NCBI GenBank assembly: GCA_902477755.1
Contig: CABSIK010000019.1
Coordinates: 1 to 34,012, forward strand
Direction of reading: 5' to 3'
DNA: 34,012 bases
DNA from: an uncultured Clostridia bacterium
Lineage (GTDB): Bacteria > Bacillota > Clostridia > Lachnospirales > Anaerotignaceae
A program made the position numbers and the translations under genes. This document shows positions 1 to 7,424 of this stretch, in pieces (the stretch's first letter is position 1; each line of letters begins with the position of its first letter). The notes below the pieces were generated by a model. That model was given only the letters and a program-made list of their open reading frames with translations. It had not been told where the DNA came from and did no database searches.

Positions 1-157
1 TCCAAATAGTTATATGATATCCCATTTACGAATTTTGGTCACTAAACACTGAAATACACAGTGTGTTATTATATCCATTTAGTCCAAAACACCACTATAT
101 ATCATATTAAAACCAAAAATACATTCTATATATTGTATTTACACGACGCATTTTACT
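1..157. other. Noncoding AT-rich flank of the broken uvrB, with a large hairpin
   Basis: No gene is visible here. The block is very AT-rich and shows no UvrB homology in any frame, although the uvrB frame should continue into it. A structured inverted repeat occupies 33-89: TTTTGG (33-38) and ACTAAA (41-46) pair with TTTAGT (78-83) and CCAAAA (84-89), and an inner hairpin ACACTG (46-51) pairs with CAGTGT (59-64). Such structure is seen near the ends of IS200/IS605-type elements and other insertions, but no transposase or intron motif lies inside the window, so identity is unknown. Confidence 0.5.
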
Positions 158-433
158 CTAACTGACGAAATACTCTACAGCGTTTTCCGGAAAAAATTCT
201 TTCAATTCGTTATAAAGCTGGGCTGCCAATGTTTTATTATGGGCAATGACAAGGGTAGGCTTCTGTATTTTTTCAATGACGTTTGCCATGGTAAAGGTCT
301 TACCAGAGCCCGTTACCCCCACCAAAGTTTGAAATTTCAAGCCCTTTTGAAACCCATCAGCTATTTTTTCAATGGCTTGGGGCTGGTCGCCGGTGGGCTG
401 AAATTTAGAATGTATTTTAAATGGCTTGTCCAT
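158..433 (-). pseudogene. uvrB: UvrB excinuclease subunit, N-terminal fragment only (about 91 of roughly 660 residues)
   Basis: UvrB is the damage-verification helicase of nucleotide excision repair. The fragment shows the family N-terminus, with F-Q-P-T-G-D-Q-P-Q-A near residue 11 and Walker A GVTGSGKT at 39-46, then HNKTLAAQLYNE around 65-76. It stops with TAG just after YFVS, where the family continues into YYDYYQPEAY. The start is ATG at 433, with GGAGG six to seven bases upstream; a longer upstream reading lacks a good ribosome site. Its promoter and LexA box are intact, so the break looks recent or is caused by an insertion at about 158-165. The rest of uvrB may resume left of the window, so calling it a pseudogene is an inference. 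Confidence 0.75.
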
Positions 434-543
434 GACACACCTCCGTTTGCACAAATCATTCTCATGCAGTCTGCAAACTGCAAAGCACAACATCATTAGG
501 ATAAAACATCCTTTTGTTTCTATACGCTTGTTGACTACCAAAA

Positions 544-605
544 AGTATATCACAGTTAAATACTAAAGTATAGAGGAACAGCGAAAATATACAAACATTT
601 GTTCT
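544..605 (-). promoter_or_regulatory. uvrB promoter region with LexA (SOS) box
   Basis: Positions 592-605, read on minus, give AGAACAAATGTTTG, which matches the Firmicute LexA/DinR consensus CGAAC-RNRY-GTTYG at all but the first base. A -10 TATACT lies at 567-572, and its -35 region (about 590-595) overlaps the box, the classic repression geometry. A second, extended -10 (TGATATACT) lies at 544-549. SOS control of uvrB is known in Bacillus; here it is inferred from sequence. Confidence 0.65.
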
Positions 606-617
606 ACTTTTTTCTCA

Positions 618-1298
618 TTATGGAATGTCGTAAAACTGCCGGATATGCTCTGCAATCTGCATCAACTGCTCATGGTCAGCAATCCGATCTCGTTTTTCCT
701 TACCTTTTAATATACCTTCTTTGCGCCATTTTTTCAGCACATAACAAAGGCTGCGTCGGCTGATGCCGATTTCTTCACAGATTTCATCCAATGTATAGCT
801 TTGCAGTCTGGCAGGATGCATCAGACAATACATAGCCGTATTTTCTTCTGCGGTAAAAAGTGTTAAACTAAGGACTTTCCGATACATCTGATAAGTACGG
901 CTGCTGGTACTGCGGTAAAATTCCAGAGCAAAAGCCGGATTTTCCATAAGCTGACAAAAAAGCTGATCCGGAAATTCCAAATAGACACAGGAAGTTTCCG
1001 CAATGATATTGGCATCGAAGCTATAACCACGCATACGGCTGATATGACCGGAAAAACTGCCTACACCAATTTCATCCAACAAAATGCGTATACCACGATA
1101 AGTTAGACTGACAACTTTCACAGACCCCTGCAAAATATAAACAATGCGATATCCCTCATCAGCTGCATTGGAAATACATGTCTTGGCAGGAACTTCATGA
1201 ATAGTGATCTGGCTTGTTTCCAGATAAGGACGAATCATGGGGTATATGTCCAATTTTCCCACAAAATCCTGCCAGTTCGCCCAGATTCTCTCATGCAT
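618..1298 (-). CDS. Crp/Fnr-family transcription regulator, likely regulator of hpdBCA
   Basis: A 226-residue protein of normal Crp/Fnr length. An N-terminal cyclic-nucleotide-binding-like beta barrel (about 25-120) is followed by a C-terminal winged helix with the helix-turn-helix around YTLDEICEEIGISRRSL (about residues 165-182). There is no N-terminal cysteine cluster as in Fnr, so oxygen sensing through iron-sulphur is not supported; the effector is unknown. ATG at 1298 is chosen because GGAAG lies nine bases upstream; upstream in-frame codons to 1421 would run through the operator and promoter. It is divergent from hpdB with a palindrome between them, which suggests it controls the decarboxylase operon and perhaps itself. 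That link is inference from position. Confidence 0.85.
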   Translation of the reverse strand: MHERIWANWQDFVGKLDIYPMIRPYLETSQITIHEVPAKTCISNAADEGYRIVYILQGSVKVVSLTYRGIRILLDEIGVGSFSGHISRMRGYSFDANIIAETSCVYLEFPDQLFCQLMENPAFALEFYRSTSSRTYQMYRKVLSLTLFTAEENTAMYCLMHPARLQSYTLDEICEEIGISRRSLCYVLKKWRKEGILKGKEKRDRIADHEQLMQIAEHIRQFYDIP

Positions 1299-1360
1299 AT
1301 ACAAATTCTTCCTTTCATATGTTTTTGATTTTGTGAATAGTTTATCATATTTTTTCAAAT

Positions 1361-1375
1361 AGTGCAATTTGCACT
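1361..1375. promoter_or_regulatory. Palindromic operator between the Crp/Fnr-type gene and hpdB
   Basis: AGTGCAA-T-TTGCACT is a perfect 7-bp inverted repeat around one base. Its centre (1368) is about 42 bases upstream of the start point expected from the CATAAT -10 at 1398-1403. That is the class II activator position used by Crp/Fnr proteins. No good -35 stands in front of this -10, which fits activator dependence. Confidence 0.6.
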
Positions 1376-1397
1376 TAACGAACGATACCAGACCTGC

Positions 1398-1403
1398 CAT
1401 AAT
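1398..1403 (+). promoter_or_regulatory. hpdBCA promoter -10 element
   Basis: CATAAT matches five of six bases of TATAAT and lies about 40 bases upstream of the hpdB start codon. The upstream palindrome takes the place of a -35 box. Start point near 1410 is predicted, not measured. Confidence 0.45.
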
Positions 1404-1442
1404 AAAATCATCATCATTCACAGAAAGGCAGGTTGAAAAAGT

Positions 1443-4139
1443 TTGGAAAGTAATGAGCTGAAATTACAAGAAATCCTCAAAGCAAGAGGTATCACTGATG
1501 AACAGTTAAAGGAAGTGCAGGAGCAGGACATTCCCGCTGCCGCTGAGAGCTTCCAGCGTATCATGGACATCTATTATCTGCTGAAAGTAACAGCGGATAT
1601 GGAAAGTGCCTACTGGTACAATCGTGTATGGTGGGAAAATGACGGCGATCTGTTGGAAGTACGCCGTGCAAAAGCCGTTGCCGCATCTTTGGCACACAGT
1701 ACACCTACCATTTTGCCTTACGAAAAACTTGTTATGAACAAGACAAAACATCTGCGTGGTGCCTTCCCCTTCCCTTGGGTTTGTGCAAGCTTCTTCAATT
1801 CCCTTGCAGAATCTCTTATGGAAGAAGCAGAAGCGCCTGCTGAAAACGAAGCTGACTCCGTTTCTGTTGTTGGTGCCGGCGGCGGCAACGTTACAGAAAG
1901 CTATGGCGAAGTTATCTCCATTGCGAAAAAATTCGGTATGCGGAAAGAAGACATTCCTGTTCTGGTAAAAGTATCCAAATACTGGGACGGCATTTCCGTA
2001 GAAGACATTTCCACAAAATATGCAAAAACACTTCCCGGCTTTGAACAGTTCCAGAACATCATGGACAGCGTTCTGGTTATGTTCGACTCCTTTGCAATCC
2101 CTCAAGGTCGTGAAGTTATGAACTATTACATGCCTTTGCAGTACGGCTTTGACGGCATCCTGGAACTGTGCGACGAAAAAATCGCAGAAACCATGGGCGA
2201 AGCTGGCGGCGATGGCGTTCTGGGCATGAGCCGTGGTTACTACTACGCTGCTATGAAAGAAATCGTCAAAGGTCTGAGCCAGTGGTGCGAAAACTACGCA
2301 CGCAAGGCAGAAGATCTGGCTTCTCGCGAACCCGATGAAGCATACAAAAAGAATTATCTGGAAATCGCACAGGTCATGCACAACATTGCACACAAACGTC
2401 CTTCCACATTCCGTGAAGCATTGCAGATGACATTGTGTCTGCATCTGGGCGTTGTAAACGAAGACCCTCAGTCCGGTCAGTCCATCGGCCGTCTGGGTCA
2501 GGTATTGCAGCCTTTCTATGAAAAAGACATTGCAGACGGCATCACCACAGAAGAAGAAGTTGTGGAACTGCTGGAACTGTACCGCATCAAGATCACATGT
2601 ATCGAATGTTTTGCTTCTGCTGGCGTATCCGGCGGCGTTCTTTCCGGCAACACATTCAACAACCTGTCTCTGGGCGGTCAGAACTACGACGGTCTGTCCG
2701 CTGTTACACCTTTGGAATACCTTATCATCGAAGCAGGTATGCGTGCACAGACACCTCAGCCTACTCTTTCCATCCTTTACGATGAAAAGCTGCCTGAGGA
2801 CTTCCTGATGAAAGCTGCTGCTTGTACAAAACTGGGTATGGGCTATCCTGCATGGATGAACAACCAGGTAGGCATGAACTTCATGCTCCGTCAGTACGGC
2901 CCCGAAGGCATGGATCTGTATGATGCTCGTGCATGGTGTCTGGGCGGCTGTCTGGAATCTGCACCCGGTTGTTTCCTTCCTCTGGAATACAACGGCAAAG
3001 TAACTATGATCCCCGGCGGCGCTTCCCCTACTTGCGGCACTGGTATCCACTTCACAGGCCTGCCTAAGGTTCTGGAACTGGTACTGACAAACGGCGTAGA
3101 CAAACGTACCGGAAAACGGGTATTCCCTCCTCACAACAAAAAACTGGAAACATTTGATGAACTGCTGGATCAGTGGAAAGAATATTTGGATATCAGCAAC
3201 CGCATCGTAAACAAAGTCAACAACATTCAGATGGACGTATGGCGCAAATACAACATGCCTGCCGTAAACTCTCTGCTGAAGCCAGACTGCTTCAAGAAAG
3301 GTCAGCACATCGGCAACTGCGGCGCTCGTTATAACGCCTGCATCAACTTTGAATCCTGTGGTACTATCACATTCATCAACTCTCTGGCGTCTATCAAGAA
3401 AAACGTATTTGACACCAAGAAATATACATTGGAAGAAATGACTGACGCAATGCTGCACAACTTCGGTTTCCGTACAGCTTACGACACCGGTGTATTCTCT
3501 CCCGATTATCGTGAAAGCACAGACGAAGCGCAGAAATATGCAGCAATCTTTGCGGACTGCATCAACGCACCGAAGTACGGCAACGCAGATGCATATGCAG
3601 ACCAGCTGCTGCGTGATTACCACATGTATCTGCTGCACTATCTGCCCACACTGGAGTCCTTCTTCGGCAAACCGGAATATCTTTGCCAGATTTCCGTTTC
3701 CACACATGGCCCTCAGGGCTTCATCACTTTGGCAACAGCAGATGGCCGCTTAGCAGGCACCACATACTCTGATGGTTCCGTCTCTGCCGCTCCTGGCACA
3801 GACAAAAACGGCGTTTATGCCCTCTTTGAATCTGCGACCGTTTACGATCATTCTCAGAACCAGAATGCACAGATGAACCTGAAACTGCATCCTTCTTCTG
3901 TTCAGGGCGTACAGGGCACCAGAAAACTGCTGGAACTGGTTCGTACTTATATGCGTAAAGGCGGTTTCCACGTACAGTTCAACGTGGTAAGCTCCGACAC
4001 ATTGAAAGAAGCACAGAAAACACCTGACCAGTATCGTGACCTGATGGTTCGTGTAGCTGGCTTTACACAGTACTGGTGCGAAATCGGCAAACCCATCCAG
4101 GATGAGGTTATCTATCGTACCGAATATGAAGAAGTTTAA
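1443..4139 (+). CDS. hpdB: 4-Hydroxyphenylacetate decarboxylase, glycyl radical subunit
   Basis: This oxygen-sensitive glycyl radical enzyme decarboxylates 4-hydroxyphenylacetate, a tyrosine fermentation product, to p-cresol. The 898 residues carry the thiyl-radical Cys503 and Glu505 in GGCLE, Ser344, His536 and Glu637, and the radical Gly873 in VRVAGF near the C-terminus; as I recall the literature, these positions coincide exactly with those of the characterised clostridial enzyme. The small subunit gene next door separates it from indoleacetate and phenylacetate decarboxylases, which lack one. The start is TTG at 1443, with AGG ten bases upstream; the nearby ATG at 1453 is out of frame. 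It is first in the operon hpdB-hpdC-hpdA. Substrate assignment rests on these residues and the operon, and is strong. Confidence 0.96.
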   Translation: MESNELKLQEILKARGITDEQLKEVQEQDIPAAAESFQRIMDIYYLLKVTADMESAYWYNRVWWENDGDLLEVRRAKAVAASLAHSTPTILPYEKLVMNKTKHLRGAFPFPWVCASFFNSLAESLMEEAEAPAENEADSVSVVGAGGGNVTESYGEVISIAKKFGMRKEDIPVLVKVSKYWDGISVEDISTKYAKTLPGFEQFQNIMDSVLVMFDSFAIPQGREVMNYYMPLQYGFDGILELCDEKIAETMGEAGGDGVLGMSRGYYYAAMKEIVKGLSQWCENYARKAEDLASREPDEAYKKNYLEIAQVMHNIAHKRPSTFREALQMTLCLHLGVVNEDPQSGQSIGRLGQVLQPFYEKDIADGITTEEEVVELLELYRIKITCIECFASAGVSGGVLSGNTFNNLSLGGQNYDGLSAVTPLEYLIIEAGMRAQTPQPTLSILYDEKLPEDFLMKAAACTKLGMGYPAWMNNQVGMNFMLRQYGPEGMDLYDARAWCLGGCLESAPGCFLPLEYNGKVTMIPGGASPTCGTGIHFTGLPKVLELVLTNGVDKRTGKRVFPPHNKKLETFDELLDQWKEYLDISNRIVNKVNNIQMDVWRKYNMPAVNSLLKPDCFKKGQHIGNCGARYNACINFESCGTITFINSLASIKKNVFDTKKYTLEEMTDAMLHNFGFRTAYDTGVFSPDYRESTDEAQKYAAIFADCINAPKYGNADAYADQLLRDYHMYLLHYLPTLESFFGKPEYLCQISVSTHGPQGFITLATADGRLAGTTYSDGSVSAAPGTDKNGVYALFESATVYDHSQNQNAQMNLKLHPSSVQGVQGTRKLLELVRTYMRKGGFHVQFNVVSSDTLKEAQKTPDQYRDLMVRVAGFTQYWCEIGKPIQDEVIYRTEYEEV

Positions 4140-4155
4140 GTGGAGGCGTGAAACC

Positions 4156-4422
4156 ATGAAACATGTAGAATGCATTAACTATATCAACTTAGACTGTGAG
4201 AAAGGCATGTGTGCCCTTTCCAAACAGATCATTCCCATTGACGGCAACGGCAGTGACGCCTGCGGTCATTTCCAGCCAGCACCCGTATGCGGCAACTGCG
4301 CATGCTTTGCAGACGCAGATAAACACGGCATCGGTACATGCAAAGGCTTTGAAAAAGAAAACTGGACATATGCAAAATGTGGTGCTTTCTGCTGCGAGCA
4401 CTACAAAGCAGCACGGGGTTAA
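4156..4422 (+). CDS. hpdC: 4-Hydroxyphenylacetate decarboxylase, small iron-sulphur subunit
   Basis: An 88-residue cysteine-rich protein, as expected for HpdC, which binds two [4Fe-4S] clusters and regulates the large subunit's activity and oligomeric state. Candidate ligands are His3, Cys6, Cys19 and Cys36 for the N-terminal cluster and Cys45, Cys48, Cys62 and Cys79 or Cys80 for the C-terminal one; the spacing matches the family. ATG at 4156 is preceded by TGGAGG nine bases away and lies 16 bases after the hpdB stop, so the two are cotranscribed. A longer reading from 4102 would overlap hpdB and is rejected. HpdC distinguishes this operon from other arylacetate decarboxylases. Confidence 0.95.
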   Translation: MKHVECINYINLDCEKGMCALSKQIIPIDGNGSDACGHFQPAPVCGNCACFADADKHGIGTCKGFEKENWTYAKCGAFCCEHYKAARG

Positions 4423-4426
4423 GCCT

Positions 4427-5365
4427 ATGGATGCACGCGGACATATTTTCGACATCCAGTCTTTTTCTGTACACGATGGTCCCGGCTGCCGCACTACGGT
4501 ATTCATGACAGGCTGTCCTTTGCAGTGCCGTTGGTGCGCAAACCCCGAAAGCTGGATCTATGGCAAGCATCTGATGTTTGCCCAGGCATCCTGCAAATGG
4601 GACAAAGGCTGTGACGTATGTCTTTCTGTCTGTCCCACAGGTGCCATCACCATGAAACCAGGACAGCCTCCTCAGGTGGACTGGAACAAATGCAAAGACT
4701 GTCATGACTTCCCCTGTACATCCATCTGCCCTAACAGAGCACTGAAACAGTGTGTACGGGAATATACCAGCGATGAACTCCTGCAAATCCTCCGCAGGGA
4801 TTTCAGCAGCTGGGGTACCAACGGCGGCGTCACATTCAGCGGCGGCGACCCTATCACCCAGCATGATTTTCTGCTGGAAGTCCTTAAGGGCTGCCAAAAG
4901 CTGGGGATCCATACTGCCATTGAAACCAGCGCGCATTTCCCCAGAGAAAAATTTCTGGATGTGATGCAGTACATCGACTTTGCCTTTATTGATGTGAAAA
5001 ACATGGACAGTGAGGCACACAAAGCTGGAACAAATGTAGGCAATGAACTGATTCTGGACAACATCCGTGCTCTGAAACAAAGCGGCTGGAAAGGTCGTCT
5101 GGTACTGCGTCAGCCTACCATCTGCGGCTACAACGACAGCGAAGAAAACGCAAAAAAACTCATTTCCTTTATGAAAGAAAATGATCTTTTTGAAATCAAT
5201 CTGCTGAAATTCCATCGTTTGGGTCAGACCAAATGGGAACAGCTGGGAAAAACATACGATTATGCTACTGGCGGCGAAATGACAGACGAAGCCATGACCG
5301 CATTGCAGAGCCTTTATCTGGATGCTGGCATCGCCTGCTACATTGGGCATCATACCTCTTTCTGA
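4427..5365 (+). CDS. hpdA: 4-Hydroxyphenylacetate decarboxylase activating enzyme (radical SAM)
   Basis: The activase installs the glycyl radical on HpdB by reductive cleavage of S-adenosylmethionine. In 312 residues it shows the radical SAM motif C30-x3-C34-x2-C37, then an inserted ferredoxin-like domain with C56, C62-x2-C65-x3-C69-P and C89-x2-C92, C97-x3-C101-P, typical of glycyl radical activases. TFSGGDP near 144-150 is the SAM-binding GGxP-like motif. ATG at 4427 lies four bases after the hpdC stop, with GGGG as the ribosome site inside the end of hpdC; the longer in-frame reading from 4196 would run through hpdC. It ends the operon before a terminator. Confidence 0.95.
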   Translation: MDARGHIFDIQSFSVHDGPGCRTTVFMTGCPLQCRWCANPESWIYGKHLMFAQASCKWDKGCDVCLSVCPTGAITMKPGQPPQVDWNKCKDCHDFPCTSICPNRALKQCVREYTSDELLQILRRDFSSWGTNGGVTFSGGDPITQHDFLLEVLKGCQKLGIHTAIETSAHFPREKFLDVMQYIDFAFIDVKNMDSEAHKAGTNVGNELILDNIRALKQSGWKGRLVLRQPTICGYNDSEENAKKLISFMKENDLFEINLLKFHRLGQTKWEQLGKTYDYATGGEMTDEAMTALQSLYLDAGIACYIGHHTSF

Positions 5366-5420
5366 TGCTCCGTTCCCGTAAGCTTTCATGCCGTGAAGCT
5401 GCATAAAAAATATACAGAAC

Positions 5421-5472
5421 AGGCAAGCGTCTTTCCAACCAAAGGACAAGGCACTTGCCTTTCTGTTTTTTT
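5421..5472 (+). terminator. Terminator of the hpd operon
   Basis: AGGCAAG (5421-5427) pairs with CTTGCCT (5454-5460), with extra pairing inside the loop, followed by a T-rich run through 5472. Confidence 0.65.
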
Positions 5473-5753
5473 GTGCTTCCAGATGGAATCTTGTCCCAAG
5501 GGCTGTACACAACAGTATACATGGAAAAGACATTGTTCCATTTCCTCTTTAAAAAACAGTTTTTTCCATTTTTTATAGATACTCCCCAATGATTTTCTAT
5601 TTCCAGCATTTTTCATGGTTTGTTTTTGGGCAAGATTTTCTTTGTCCTTGGAAATCATTGTCATTTTTCCCTAACATTATTTCTTTTGGACTTTCTTTCA
5701 CCGCAAATTTTCAATGGAAATCGGTTTTTATGTGAAATCTCCCATTGCTGTTT

Positions 5754-5811
5754 TTGTTGTATTCCATCGTTTTTTCGTATAAAATAGAAATGATGGCATG
5801 CACAGCATGCC
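5754..5811 (+). promoter_or_regulatory. Promoter and palindrome upstream of the purF-like gene
   Basis: A possible -35 TTGTTG (5754-5759) and -10 TATAAA (5778-5783) are 18 bases apart. Just downstream is a perfect inverted repeat, GGCATGC (5795-5801), ACA, GCATGCC (5805-5811), at about +2 to +18 of the predicted transcript. It could be an operator or a 5' mRNA hairpin; it does not resemble a PurR box. Confidence 0.45.
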
Positions 5812-5873
5812 TTATCAATTTTGGAGCAACAAGAGATACCATCATTTTTTTAGAATCATAAGGAGGAACCATC

Positions 5874-7298
5874 ATGGGCGGTTTTTTTGGCGTAACTTCC
5901 AAGCAGGATTGCGTACTTGATATCTTTTTCGGGGTGGACTATCATTCTCATCTGGGCACACGCAGAGGCGGTATGGTCATCCACAGCAAGGAAAAAGGCT
6001 TCCAACGCCAGATTCACAACATCGAAAACACACCTTTTCGTACCAAGTTTGAAAAAGATCTGATTGATTTTCAGGGTCATTCCGGTATCGGCTGTATCAG
6101 CGACTCCGATCCCCAGCCCCTTCTGGTACGTTCTCACCTTGGCTTATATGCCATTACCACAGTCGGTGTCATCAACAACGCTGATGAGCTCATCAAAAAC
6201 TACTTCTCTGACCACGGACATCAGTTCATGGCAATGAGCTCCGGCAAAGTCAATGCCACAGAACTCATCGCCGCACTGATCAACCAGAAAGACGATCTGG
6301 TTTCCGGTATCCTCCACGCACAGGAACAGATTGACGGTTCCGCAACCATTCTGATCCTGACAGAAGATGATTCCATCATCGCTGCCAGAGATAAAGTGGG
6401 CAGACTGCCTGTCCTCATCGGCAAAGACCACGAAGGCTACTGTGTTTCCTTTGAATCCTTTGCCTACACCAAACTGGGCTATGAAAATGTATACGAACTT
6501 GGCCCCCGTGAAATCGTTAAGATCACACCTGACGGCTATGAAACACTGAATCCTGCCGGCAAGGACATGAAGATCTGCGCATTCCTGTTCAGCTACTATG
6601 GCTACCCCAACTCCAACTACGAAGGCATCAACGTAGAAGTGATGCGTTACAAAAACGGGGAAATCATGGCAGCAAACGAAAAGAAAAACGGCACACTGCC
6701 TGATGTAGACTATGTTGCAGGCGTGCCTGATTCCGGTATCCCCCATGCTATTGGTTATTCCAAAGAAAGCGGCAAATCCTTTGCCCGTCCTTTTGTAAAA
6801 TATACACCCACTTGGCCTCGTTCTTTCATGCCCGCCAACCAGAAAGTGCGTAATCAGGTGGCAAAAATGAAACAGATTCCCGTTCCCGAACTGATCGAAG
6901 GGAAAAAGCTGCTGTTTGTGGACGACTCCATCGTTCGCGGCACACAGCTGAGAGAAACTGTTGAATTCCTTTATCGCTCTCATGCAGCAGAGGTACATAT
7001 GCGTTCCGCATGTCCTCCCATCATGTATAGCTGCAAATATCTGAATTTCTCCAGCAATGGCTCCGATATGGATCTGCTGGCACGCCGCGTTGTACAGGAA
7101 CTGGAAGGTGACGAAGGCCATAAACATCTGGAAGAATACGCAGACGCTTCCACAGAAAGAGGCAAATGTATGCTTCGCTCCATCTGTGAAAAATTTGGCT
7201 TTGACTCCTTGGGTTATCAGTCCTTGGATGGTCTGCTGGATGCCATCGGCATTGACCGTGACAAAGTCTGCACATATTGCTGGAACGGCAAAGGCTGA
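5874..7298 (+). CDS. Amidophosphoribosyltransferase homologue with a degenerate glutaminase domain
   Basis: PurF normally makes phosphoribosylamine from PRPP and glutamine. This 474-residue protein keeps the PRPP loop VDDSIVRGT (349-357), a flexible-loop segment WPRSFMP (314-320) and the four cysteines that align with PurF [4Fe-4S] ligands (C235, C387, C466, C469). Its N-terminus is MGGFFG, not MCG: the nucleophilic cysteine is glycine. The arginine of RYST aligns with Cys74, the asparagine of HNG with Val97, and the aspartate of SDSE with Ala128, so glutamine binding and hydrolysis should both be lost. AAGGAGG precedes ATG 5874. The same degenerate type occurs in other Clostridia as I recall, so it is not a local mutation. 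It may use ammonia or another acceptor. No purine genes are adjacent. Function unknown; the name purF would mislead. Confidence 0.85.
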   Translation: MGGFFGVTSKQDCVLDIFFGVDYHSHLGTRRGGMVIHSKEKGFQRQIHNIENTPFRTKFEKDLIDFQGHSGIGCISDSDPQPLLVRSHLGLYAITTVGVINNADELIKNYFSDHGHQFMAMSSGKVNATELIAALINQKDDLVSGILHAQEQIDGSATILILTEDDSIIAARDKVGRLPVLIGKDHEGYCVSFESFAYTKLGYENVYELGPREIVKITPDGYETLNPAGKDMKICAFLFSYYGYPNSNYEGINVEVMRYKNGEIMAANEKKNGTLPDVDYVAGVPDSGIPHAIGYSKESGKSFARPFVKYTPTWPRSFMPANQKVRNQVAKMKQIPVPELIEGKKLLFVDDSIVRGTQLRETVEFLYRSHAAEVHMRSACPPIMYSCKYLNFSSNGSDMDLLARRVVQELEGDEGHKHLEEYADASTERGKCMLRSICEKFGFDSLGYQSLDGLLDAIGIDRDKVCTYCWNGKG

Positions 7299-7306
7299 TA
7301 TTTTAT

Positions 7307-7340
7307 ACTGTCGCAGGAAATTTCCTGCGGCAGTTTTTTT
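7307..7340 (+). terminator. Terminator after the purF-like gene
   Basis: A 14-bp stem, ACTGTCGCAGGAAA (7307-7320) against TTTCCTGCGGCAGT (7321-7334) with one G-U pair, is followed by seven T and a second T run. Confidence 0.9.
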
Positions 7341-7424
7341 CTGTTTTTTTCCTAATCCCTTGTTATTTTCTCCCTACTTTGTTACCATAAAAGAAAATAC
7401 AACTGTCATAAAGGAGGTTTTTCT

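Larger units (their letters stand above)
5366..5873. other. 508-base intergenic region between hpdA and the purF-like gene
   Basis: It holds the hpd terminator at 5421-5472, then about 280 bases of AT-rich DNA with no supported gene, then the promoter and palindrome in front of the purF-like gene. Short open frames on both strands here lack ribosome sites and family similarity. I see no purine riboswitch core or T-box sequence. Confidence 0.5.

Noticed and set aside
1506..3707. 733-codon open frame antisense to hpdB
   Set aside because: It has no ribosome site or family pattern, is rich in Cys and Phe as expected from the mirrored codon use of hpdB, and hpdB is unmistakable.
4196..4426. N-terminal extension of HpdA over hpdC
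   Set aside because: It would overlap the whole of hpdC out of frame; the ATG at 4427 matches the family N-terminus and length.
5393..5578. Small plus-strand open frame after hpdA
   Set aside because: It runs through the hpd terminator hairpin, lacks a ribosome site and has no recognisable composition.
5500..5873. Purine or PRPP-type riboswitch before the purF-like gene
   Set aside because: I could not find the conserved core sequences of purine or ykkC-type aptamers, only a promoter and a short palindrome.
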